A stretch of DNA of 64,000 bases from Chitinophaga sancti (GTDB lineage Bacteria; Bacteroidota; Bacteroidia; Chitinophagales; Chitinophagaceae): contig NZ_CP139247.1 in assembly GCF_034087045.1 (NCBI RefSeq), forward strand, positions 4,180,001-4,244,000, written 5' to 3'. Below, in pieces: positions 24,333 through 32,700 of this stretch. The position numbers and the translations under genes are program-made. The first letter of the stretch is position 1. Each line of letters starts with the position of its first letter. The notes beneath the pieces were generated by a model that made no database searches, had not been told where the DNA came from, and worked only from the letters and a program-made list of their open reading frames with translations.

Positions 24333-25091
24333 ATGAAGCAGGTCGTTTTAGCAGTAATGATACTACTTGGGGTAGGAAAAGTGTTTGCCCAGCAGCAGTC
24401 ATTTCTGGACAACCAGAAGATGTTCCCGAAAGTAGGCTTAGCTTACAGGGATAAGGAGGAGCAGTTAAAGAAGGAGTTTGAAAAGAAAGGCCTGGAATAC
24501 CCGGCTAAATACATCTTCCTCCGGTCGTTCAAACTGGATAGTGAACTGGAAATCTGGGTGAAAAACAAGGCTACCGACACTTTTCGTCTTTTTAAATCTT
24601 ACCGGGTATGTACCCTGTCAGGCAAAATGGGCCCTAAACGCAAGGAAGGGGACCAGCAGGTGCCAGAAGGGTTCTACTATATCAATGACTTCAATCCGAA
24701 CAGTAATTACCACCTTTCACTGGGTATCAATTATCCGAACTTCTCCGACAAGATCCTCAGCGATCCGAAGAAACCCGGTAATGAGATCTATATTCATGGT
24801 AGCTGTCTGACCATCGGTTGCATTCCGCTCACCGATGAATTTATCGACGAAGTGTACATCCTGGCTGTCAATGCCAAGAACGCTGGTCAGGACTTCATCC
24901 CGGTACACGTATTCCCGGTTAAGTTCGGCCGCACCCGTTCTTTGGAATACCTGCAGGGGGTAAAACTGAACCCGGACGATAAAACGTCTACCAAGTTCTG
25001 GGCGGACCTCAAAACCGCTTATGATTACTTTGAACAGCACCACCGCCTTCCGGTTGTCCTTGTAGACAACAAAGGGCAATATATTATGTAA
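24333..25091 (+). CDS. L,D-transpeptidase family protein (YkuD/YafK type)
   Basis: The 252-residue protein has a signal peptide (MKQVVLAVMILLGVGKVFAQ) and a YkuD-fold catalytic domain. The active-site motif HGSCLTIGCIPLTD (near residues 152-165) has the catalytic Cys in GC and the preceding His. Such enzymes form L,D-crosslinks or attach or remove proteins at peptidoglycan, in the periplasm. The arrangement is closest to the YafK/DpaA group. A terminator follows at 25110. Confidence 0.88.
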   Translation: MKQVVLAVMILLGVGKVFAQQQSFLDNQKMFPKVGLAYRDKEEQLKKEFEKKGLEYPAKYIFLRSFKLDSELEIWVKNKATDTFRLFKSYRVCTLSGKMGPKRKEGDQQVPEGFYYINDFNPNSNYHLSLGINYPNFSDKILSDPKKPGNEIYIHGSCLTIGCIPLTDEFIDEVYILAVNAKNAGQDFIPVHVFPVKFGRTRSLEYLQGVKLNPDDKTSTKFWADLKTAYDYFEQHHRLPVVLVDNKGQYIM

Positions 25092-25109
25092 GAAATTCAT
25101 TGCTTCTAT

Positions 25110-25146
25110 AAAAAGCGCTTCTACCGCAGGTAAGAGCGCTTTTTGC
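25110..25146 (+). terminator. Terminator after the L,D-transpeptidase gene
   Basis: A 10-bp stem (25110-25119 with 25135-25144) is built on the self-complementary AGCGCT with A and T extensions, and is followed by GCTTTT. It lies 18 nt after the stop codon. Confidence 0.75.
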
Positions 25147-25257
25147 TTTTATACCCCCCTTTCTTTTTGTAACTTTTCCTTCCGTTTATTTATTTTTTCT
25201 ATGAAAAGTCAGTTTTTTTTCGAAACTTGAGACTAAAGGTCAAATCAATTTACTATT

Positions 25258-25833
25258 ATGAACAGAAGAGAAGCCATTCGGAACGTTGCCATTCTCTTAG
25301 GGTCGGCAATTTCCGTGTCCACGTTGTCAGCCCTTGAAGGCTGTAACCCAAAAGGCCCAGACAATTATGCATTGCAGGCGCCTGAAACCAAAAAGATGCT
25401 GGCCGAGATTGTAGATACGATCATCCCGGAAACCGATACACCTGGAGCAAAAGCTGCCAAAGTAGACGAGTTTATTGCACTCATGCTGAATGATTGCTAC
25501 AAACCTGAAGACCAGAAACTGGTACTGGATGGTTTGAAAAAGATCGATGAGGCAGCACAAAAGCAATTCAAAAAGCCATTCGTGGACCTGAGTGCAGATC
25601 AGAAAACTACTATTCTGACTGATATCGATAAGGAACGTGTTGCTTATAATAAACGTGAAAACAAAAAGGAAAAGGATCCCACGCACTATTTCCAGATCCT
25701 GAAAGAACTGACCCTCACCGGGTATTTCACCTCTGAAGCCGGTGCTACCAAAGCGCTCCGTTATGTACCGGTACCAGGAAAATATGAAGGTTGTATACCT
25801 TATGCTAAAGGCGAGAAAGCCTGGGCTATATAG
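25258..25833 (+). CDS. Gluconate 2-dehydrogenase subunit 3 family protein
   Basis: The 191-residue protein begins MNRREAIRNVAILLGSAISV, a twin-arginine-like signal. The following ETKKMLAEIVDTIIPETDTPGAKAA is typical of the small third subunit of membrane gluconate-dehydrogenase-type enzymes. In these complexes it escorts the flavin subunit. The GMC oxidoreductase at 26130 is its expected partner and lies downstream on the same strand, separated by a 33-bp minisatellite. No cytochrome c subunit is encoded here. Confidence 0.88.
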   Translation: MNRREAIRNVAILLGSAISVSTLSALEGCNPKGPDNYALQAPETKKMLAEIVDTIIPETDTPGAKAAKVDEFIALMLNDCYKPEDQKLVLDGLKKIDEAAQKQFKKPFVDLSADQKTTILTDIDKERVAYNKRENKKEKDPTHYFQILKELTLTGYFTSEAGATKALRYVPVPGKYEGCIPYAKGEKAWAI

Positions 25834-25840
25834 TAATCTG

Positions 25841-26071
25841 AGAGGTTAAAAACCTGGATTATGTAGTCAATCAAAAGGTTAAAAACCTGCACTATGTAGT
25901 CAATCAAGAGGTTTAAAAACTGGACTATGTAGTCAATCAAAAGGTCTAAAACCTTCACTATTTAGTCAGTCAAGAGGTCTAAAACCTGCACTATATAGTC
26001 AGTCAAGAGGTTTGAAACCTGCACTATGTAGTCAGTCAAAAGGTCTAAAACCTGCACTGCGTAATCATTCG
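25841..26071 (+). repeat. 33-bp tandem repeat, seven units
   Basis: Seven direct units of exactly 33 bp fill the gap between the subunit 3 and GMC oxidoreductase genes. Each begins ARAGGTYTAAAAACCT-like, giving a short inverted repeat (AGGT...ACCT), and ends in ATGTAGTCARTCA. Units differ by a few substitutions but not in length. All reading frames hit stops, so it is not coding. It is not a CRISPR array because no unique spacers separate the units. Confidence 0.92.
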
Positions 26072-26129
26072 ACGTTAAATAGATAAGACTCGTTCGCGCA
26101 CATTAATTCATCAACTCAAGTAGAATTCC

Positions 26130-27827
26130 ATGAATCTGAATACTAAGGCTCAGGAGCAGAACACGTATGATGCCATCGTGATCGGCTCTGGCGTAAGTGG
26201 TGGCTGGGCTGCCAAGGAAATGACAGAAAAAGGTCTCAAAGTGCTCATGCTGGACAGGGGCAAACAATTAGAACACGTTAAGGACTACGATACCGCCACC
26301 AAGGCTCCATGGGAGTTCCCACACCGTGGCAAAATTACTACTGAACAGAGAGAAACGCATCCTAAACTAAGCCGTGACTATCCATATAGTGAATACAATG
26401 AGCGCTTCTGGCTCAATGATTCCAAATCGCCTTACAATGAGGTAAAACGTTTCGACTGGTTCCGTCCTGATATCGTGGGTGGTAAATCTATCATGTGGGG
26501 CCGTCAGTCTTACCGCTGGAGCGATATCGATTTTGGCGCCAATGCCAAAGATGGTATTGCAGTCGACTGGCCGATCCGCTACAAGGATATCGCACCATGG
26601 TATGATTATGTTGAGAAGTTCGCAGGTATCAGTGGACAGGCAGAAGGCTTACCACAACTACCGGATGGCCAGTTTATGCCAGCGATGGAAATGAACTGCG
26701 TGGAGAAAGAAGTGAAGAAACGCATAGAATCCAGTTTCAAAGGTCGTATCATGACTATGGGTCGTGTGGCGAATATTACCAAACCACTGCCTGGCCGTAC
26801 CAATTGCCAGTACCGTAACCTTTGTAGCCGTGGTTGTCCGTTTGGCGCTTACTTCAGCACCCAGTCTTCCACATTGCCTGCAGCTATGGCCACGGGCAAC
26901 CTCACCTTACGTCCGGATAGCATTGTGAACTCCATCATCTATGATGAGAAAGCGGGCAAAGCAACCGGTGTACGTGTCATTGATTCACATACCAAACAGA
27001 TGACGGAATTTTATGCAAAAGTCATCTTCGTAAACGGGTCTACCCTGGGTACCACCTTTGTATTGCTGAACTCTACCTCCAGCCGTTTCCAGAATGGTTT
27101 GGGCAATGACAGTGGCGTACTGGGTAAATACCTGATGGATCACCACTTCCGTACCGGTGCATCCGGCAGGGCAGAGGGCTTTGACGATAAATATTACTTT
27201 GGCCGCCGTGCAAACGGTATCTATATTCCACGCTATCGCAACATTGGTAGTGATAAGCGTGATTACCTGCGTGGATTTGGTTACCAGGGTGGAGCCAGCC
27301 GCGAAGGTTGGGCACGCGGGGTAGCTGAACTGGGTGTAGGTAAAGACTTCAAAGATATGCTGTCAGAACCGGGTAACTGGTCAGTAGGACTTGGTGGTTT
27401 TGGCGAATGTCTGCCTTACGAATCGAACCAGGTAACCCTCGATACATCTGTAAAAGACGATTGGGGACAGCCCGTACTGAAGTTCGATGCTGAGTTCAAA
27501 GAGAATGAAAAGAAGATGCGTGTGGATATGATGAACGATGCGGCAGAAATGCTGGAAGCAGCTGGTATGAAGGATATCAGGACCTATGACGCTGGCTCTT
27601 ATCCTGGTATGGCGATCCATGAAATGGGTACCGCACGTATGGGCCGTGATCCTAAAACGTCTATCCTGAATGGGTACAACCAGATGCATGCCGTGAAGAA
27701 TGTGTTTGTAACAGATGGTGCGTGTATGACATCGGCCGCCTGTGTGAATCCTTCGCTCACCTATATGGCGCTCACGGCACGTGCAGTCGACTATATGTAC
27801 AAGGAACTGAAGAAAGGTAATATCTAA
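26130..27827 (+). CDS. GMC-family FAD oxidoreductase
   Basis: The 565-residue flavoprotein has the N-terminal dinucleotide-binding motif IGSGVSGGWAAKEM (residues about 17-30). The GMC C-terminal region includes HEMGTARMG (near 510), containing the usual catalytic His, and VNPSLTYMALTARA. A Cys cluster (CQYRNLCSRGCPFGA) sits in the middle. With the upstream subunit 3 gene it is likely to form a periplasmic or membrane sugar or alcohol dehydrogenase. Proteins of this pair in Bacteroidota often oxidise sugars, but the substrate cannot be read from sequence. Confidence 0.9.
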   Translation: MNLNTKAQEQNTYDAIVIGSGVSGGWAAKEMTEKGLKVLMLDRGKQLEHVKDYDTATKAPWEFPHRGKITTEQRETHPKLSRDYPYSEYNERFWLNDSKSPYNEVKRFDWFRPDIVGGKSIMWGRQSYRWSDIDFGANAKDGIAVDWPIRYKDIAPWYDYVEKFAGISGQAEGLPQLPDGQFMPAMEMNCVEKEVKKRIESSFKGRIMTMGRVANITKPLPGRTNCQYRNLCSRGCPFGAYFSTQSSTLPAAMATGNLTLRPDSIVNSIIYDEKAGKATGVRVIDSHTKQMTEFYAKVIFVNGSTLGTTFVLLNSTSSRFQNGLGNDSGVLGKYLMDHHFRTGASGRAEGFDDKYYFGRRANGIYIPRYRNIGSDKRDYLRGFGYQGGASREGWARGVAELGVGKDFKDMLSEPGNWSVGLGGFGECLPYESNQVTLDTSVKDDWGQPVLKFDAEFKENEKKMRVDMMNDAAEMLEAAGMKDIRTYDAGSYPGMAIHEMGTARMGRDPKTSILNGYNQMHAVKNVFVTDGACMTSAACVNPSLTYMALTARAVDYMYKELKKGNI

Positions 27828-27832
27828 AATAT

Positions 27833-27866
27833 AAAAAGGCTGACCTGAAAAGTCAGCCTTTTTTAT
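27833..27866 (+). terminator. Terminator of the GMC oxidoreductase gene
   Basis: A 12-bp perfect stem (27833-27844 with 27852-27863) with T-rich 3' arm begins 5 nt after the stop codon. Confidence 0.85.
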
Positions 27867-27974
27867 TTCACCTATATGCACCTCCACATCAGGCCAACTA
27901 TAGAAAATACCTATGATGCCTTACACCAACAAAATTAAAAACCCTTCGAAGAATCGCAGGATCTGCACTTATCA

Positions 27975-28002
27975 TTTGTACGGTGCTTCAAGCATATTTT
28001 TT
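27975..28002 (+). promoter_or_regulatory. Possible promoter of a small ORF
   Basis: TTTG (27975-27978), a 16-nt spacer and TATTTTTT (27995-28002) resemble the Bacteroidota promoter pattern with one mismatch in the -7 box. It precedes the ORF at 28026. Confidence 0.35.
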
Positions 28003-28025
28003 ATTTGCAGTAACAAGTCCTGCTT

Positions 28026-28112
28026 ATGAGAATTTGTAATCTATTCACCGCCGGCATCACCATAACCTCCTTCTTCAACTCCTCCACTGCCCGCGACGGA
28101 ATCCGTTACTAA
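28026..28112 (+). CDS. Candidate 28-residue leader-like small ORF
   Basis: The ORF begins MRICNLFTAGITITSFF and ends NSSTARDGIRY. It follows a plausible promoter and stands alone in the 371-nt gap before the membrane-protein gene at 28199. The ITITS stretch recalls amino-acid leader peptides, but no biosynthetic gene follows. No homologue is known to me, and it could be a chance ORF. Confidence 0.3.
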   Translation: MRICNLFTAGITITSFFNSSTARDGIRY

Positions 28113-28198
28113 CAAGGTTATTTGCTTTTATGTACATGAGGTCAAACAAAATCACCGGTATTATTGAATGATAATGAAATGGAGGCGGTGGCTTTCTT

Positions 28199-28720
28199 AT
28201 GCAGAAATGGGAGAAATTGTATAGATTTAATATGGACATTTCACCTGATAATATTATGCTGGAAATACAACTGAAAGTACCATTAGTAGAAATATACTAC
28301 TCTAAATTTTACAAGGCAGTGTACATACTTTGGTTTACCCTGCTGGCTGGTGGAATTGCGGCAGTTTCCCGGTGGCCGATTTTAGGTGTTACATGCTTTT
28401 TGCTTTGCTATCCGCTGATTATTGCCAGGTCTTATTTTAAAAATTATAAAATCACCGGCGAGATCATTCTTGGCTATCATCATATCACTGCCAATGGAGA
28501 ACGCTTTCTCATAAAAGACATGCAAAATATCAATGTCAGTATTGAACGAGAACCAACATTCAGCAGAACCCCGGTGATCCTGTCAGGTACAAATAATATT
28601 ATCAGCTTGGATGGTCACTCTTTTCGTATGCTGCTGAATAATAAAGATATTGAAGCTGTTGATTTTCTTGTCAAAGTATGGGAAGAAACCTATCTTCTGA
28701 AAGTAGGACACAACGTCTGA
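28199..28720 (+). CDS. Membrane protein with two helices and PH-like C-terminal half
   Basis: The 173-residue protein has two adjacent hydrophobic helices (about 42-60 and 64-80). A beta-rich half follows (KITGEIILGYHHITANGERFLIKDM), like bacterial PH-type membrane-anchored domains. Its 3' end overlaps the convergent PorP/SprF gene by 31 nt. Function is unknown. Confidence 0.65.
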   Translation: MQKWEKLYRFNMDISPDNIMLEIQLKVPLVEIYYSKFYKAVYILWFTLLAGGIAAVSRWPILGVTCFLLCYPLIIARSYFKNYKITGEIILGYHHITANGERFLIKDMQNINVSIEREPTFSRTPVILSGTNNIISLDGHSFRMLLNNKDIEAVDFLVKVWEETYLLKVGHNV

Positions 28721-29748
28721 CGCCTGCTTTCGTTCCTGCTGCTTAAAAACCCTCTGTAAGAAACGATCACCTCCAGGCCACCTCTCCGTTGCGAAGCAGC
28801 GGCCAGTTTGTCTACATTCACATCATAACTCAATCCAAAAAGAAAGTTATACATCTCCATCCTGACTACAGGTATGATCGCATCATTCTTCCTGTACAAC
28901 AAACCTATCGTGAAATTCTTAGAGAGGTCTATTTCGTCCGATAAGTCCCAGCTATACATCGCTCCAAACTGCATAGTGCTGATACCTACTGCCTCCACTG
29001 GAATAATTCTTCTGAATTGTCTGAAGTAATCTGCATACAAAATAAACCTGTTCACCTCACTGGTAGGTACAGATAACCCTGCATTGAGAGACACTCTTTT
29101 ATTTAAAGTAATGCTGTTCCCTTTAAAGAAACCCACCTGCGGACTATTCAAATGATACCCTGCTGCGCCTACAAACAAATCAACCTCATTCTTCAACGTT
29201 CCGTTATAACTTACGCCCGCAGCCATATCAAAATAATTTACGCTGGTCATATCAAATGTTTGCCTGGAAGAGGGCAGGATACTGAAAGCACCATTGCTGC
29301 CCATTACAAACTGATCGTTGAATTGTAACTTACTGGGATCAAACCGTTGTTGCATGAGTCCACCCATAAATGCAACAGAGATATAGGAGACCTTTTCTCT
29401 CCCGATATAAAAACTACTATTTACCGCTGGCATGATCTGCGTAGTACTGAACTCCGAAGTACCAGCTACATCCCGCAATACCTGCAAGCCATAAGTGACG
29501 GTACTGTTCTCTGAAAACAATGCATGGAAAGGGGTTTTATACTCTGCACTCAATCCAAAAGTTCTATAGGGTACCGTCACACTTTCCCATTGATTCCGAT
29601 AAGAAGCCGTGACCCGCACATCTCCTTCAAAGATGCCAGCCAATGCGGGATTCCTGAGCAACGGCTGGTCGTAATATTGAGAGTAGCCCACATCCTGTGC
29701 GCTTAATTTCAGGCTATATAAAAATAAAAAGACGATGATCTTTTTCAT
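28690..29748 (-). CDS. PorP/SprF family T9SS outer-membrane protein
   Basis: The 352-residue protein has a signal peptide (MKKIIVFLFLYSLKLSAQ). The family's start DVGYSQYYDQPLLRNPALAG follows, and the rest is a beta-barrel of the PorP/SprF type. Such proteins serve the type IX secretion system and are typically paired with a large cargo protein carrying a type-B C-terminal signal. Here the gene lies 10 nt downstream of exactly such a cargo gene, so they form an operon and the barrel probably anchors that cargo at the surface. The C-terminal tail overlaps the convergent gene at 28199. Confidence 0.9.
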   Translation of the reverse strand: MKKIIVFLFLYSLKLSAQDVGYSQYYDQPLLRNPALAGIFEGDVRVTASYRNQWESVTVPYRTFGLSAEYKTPFHALFSENSTVTYGLQVLRDVAGTSEFSTTQIMPAVNSSFYIGREKVSYISVAFMGGLMQQRFDPSKLQFNDQFVMGSNGAFSILPSSRQTFDMTSVNYFDMAAGVSYNGTLKNEVDLFVGAAGYHLNSPQVGFFKGNSITLNKRVSLNAGLSVPTSEVNRFILYADYFRQFRRIIPVEAVGISTMQFGAMYSWDLSDEIDLSKNFTIGLLYRKNDAIIPVVRMEMYNFLFGLSYDVNVDKLAAASQRRGGLEVIVSYRGFLSSRNESRRQTLCPTFRR

Positions 29749-29758
29749 ACTACATACT

Positions 29759-32700
29759 TTAAAATAATGTTACATTCCCTTTCAATGTATAAGGGGTACC
29801 ATTCTCACATACAACTTCCACGGTGTAGACATACACACCGGTATCTGCTTTCCTGCCATTGATATACCCGTTCCAGCCAAACTCACTGCTGTTTGGTGCG
29901 AAGTTGCTCCGCTCGTACATGATCCTGCCCCAGCGGTTAAAGACCCTGAAAGATTTTACGGTTGAGATACCACTGGCGCGTACCATCAGAATCCTGTTTT
30001 CCGGCAGCCCCTCAGGTGCAAAGGCATTGGGAACGAAGACCTGTGCTTCTTTACAGAAGGCCCGTACACAGATCGTATCGCTGCCGATACAGCCATATAT
30101 ATTGGTGGCTTTTACGGCATAACAGGCATCGTTCTTTACCGTCAATACAGGATTGTTACACAATGCATCATTGCATTGCAGATCATCGGCCGGTGTCCAG
30201 ATGTAGCTTTGCATAGGCAGAATACCGGGTTCAGTGGCGTTAGTGAGGACAGGATCAAGCTGGATGTTGAACCCGGTTGGAAGAATAAGTGTATCTGTCG
30301 CAAAATGTATGATCGGATAGTTCCCGATTTCAATCAACGTATCTGTGGTAGCTGCGCAACCTGTTTCGCTGGATGTCACGGTTATCGCATATCTGCCTGC
30401 ATCAGTCAGGGCTACCTTGTCAATGCCGGCATAGGTACCATTCACGGGGAAACCGCGACCGGGGCCTGTCCAGAGATAGGTCAGTGTAGAGTTGTCACCA
30501 ATACCGCTGGTGGCACTTAAGTACAGCTCATCGCCTACACAGAGAGGGGTGCGGGTATTGATTACAGGTTTTGACGGAGACCGGTTGATCACTACAATAA
30601 AGCTATCGGCAGCAGAGATACAGTTATGTTGTGTGGCATACACCACATAGGTACCTGCATCCGAAACGCTGGCCGAAGGGAATGTCACGACCGTATTAGT
30701 TACCGTATCCGGGTAAGGGCCAAAGGCGGGGCCTGCCCATACGTATTCGATTTCGCCAGCCTGCGGACTGGTGGCTGACAGCGCTGTCAACGTCAATGGT
30801 GTCTCGCTGCAGATAGGGGGATTATAGCCTGCTACCGGTTTTGCAGGTGGATCAGGATCTTTTAAAACGAAGACATCATTCAGATGTGCGGTCGTACAAC
30901 CACCTGTGCTTTCTGCATAAAAATCAGTGTAACTGCCAGCGGTCAGTGACAGGGTGATCTTGCCATCGTTATCGGTAAAACCTGTCGCTACCAGTGGCGT
31001 GTTGAATTTTGTATAGTGAACGATGACAGGAATATTCGCAACGACCTGGTCATTCAGATCTCTTGTCTGCAATACGATGGTACCTGAAGGAATGCCACAG
31101 GCAGTAGGATTGGTAAAGTCCGCACCAGTGATCTTTAAAGTAGGGTGCACAATGGCGATCACACCTGCCTTAGGCCCTTCACAGCCAAAGCTGCTGCGCT
31201 GGTTGGCGTAGTATTGCAAACGAATGGAATCAGTCGTAGTGATTATGGGTGCAGAAGGCAGTAAAGTCTGTTGTGCATCATACCAGTGAATGGTATGACC
31301 CGGCAGGGCAGTGGCCTGTAGCGTGACAGAAGCCCCACCCATACAGGTGCTCACATCACTCACAACCGGCGCAGGTACCTCGGGATGCACCGTGAGATGA
31401 ATATCGTATGCAACACCGGCGCAGGTGGTCTGCTGAGGATTGAAAGGCGTGACCCTTACTGTGATGATGACATCGTTATTCGCTTTATTGGTAAATAAGA
31501 GGCTTAAATCGCCCGTAAAATCTCCATTGCTAATGCCAGTCACATTTGAAGGCAAAGTGCCGGAAACAGCCCAGGAATAGGTTGTATTTGGAACAGATGA
31601 AACCGGGGTGAAAGTTGCTGCCGTACCAGAGCAGACTGCCTGATCCGGTACAGGGAAATGAATGACCGGACTTTCATAGATGGTAACAGGGGTAGTTGTC
31701 GTAAATCCGGGACAGGGACTTAATGCCGCAATCGTATAAGTGACCGTATAGGTACCCGGTGTACTTGCCGCTGGGGTAATAGCTCCTGTAGTGGCATTGA
31801 TGCTCAACCCTGCTGTAGAAGAAAATATGCCCCCTGGAGTACCTGTCTGTGTGACTGGCTGTGGTGTACTGATATCTCCGCAGTAAGGACTACCGGCATA
31901 TTGTATCGTTGCATGGGGTGTACTGCTAACGTTGACGGTTGTTGTCGCTGTTACATTCGCACAACCACCACTACCTGTTAATGTATAACGGATGGTATAA
32001 TTCCCCGGCGCAGCACCAGCAGGGGATAGTGTTCCTGTAGAAGGATCGATGGTGAGGCCTGATGGCGAAATACTATATGTGCCACCGGCATCGCCAGTGC
32101 GTGTTACATTTACAGGCGTGCTTGTGGGGGTATTACATAAAGTAGCAGTTGTATAACTGATATTGGCTACCGGTGTTTTTGTAATAGTAACATTAGCGGT
32201 GGTCTGGAATCCCGGGCAGGGGCTTGCTGCGGCAATCGTATAAGTGACAATATAATTACCCGGTGTACTGGTCGCAGGCGTGATCGCTCCCGTAGCTGCA
32301 TCCAGTGTCAAACCTGTAGTAGTGGAAAATACACCGCCTGCACTGCCACTTAAAGTAACTGCCGTGATCCCATCGGCAGAACAGATAGCCCGATAACTGA
32401 TAGTGGCGTTAGGAGTACCATTGACTGTTACAGTTGTTGTCGCTACTACATTCGCACAACCACCTGTACCTGTTACCGTATATCGGATGGTATAATTTCC
32501 CGGTGAGGCACCCGCTGGATTCAGCGTGCCGGTTGATGAATTGATCGTCATTCCTGCCGGCGAAATACTATACACACCGCCGGTACTCCCTGCCTGCGTG
32601 ACATTGACGACTGCACTTCCGGCTGCATTGCACAATACAGCAGGCGAATAGCTGATAGTCGCTGTCGGTGCAGGATTGACATTCACGGTGATCGTAGCTT

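Noticed and set aside
25841..26071. 33-bp array considered as a CRISPR array
   Set aside because: Units are contiguous with no unique spacers, and no cas genes are in the window. It is a minisatellite.
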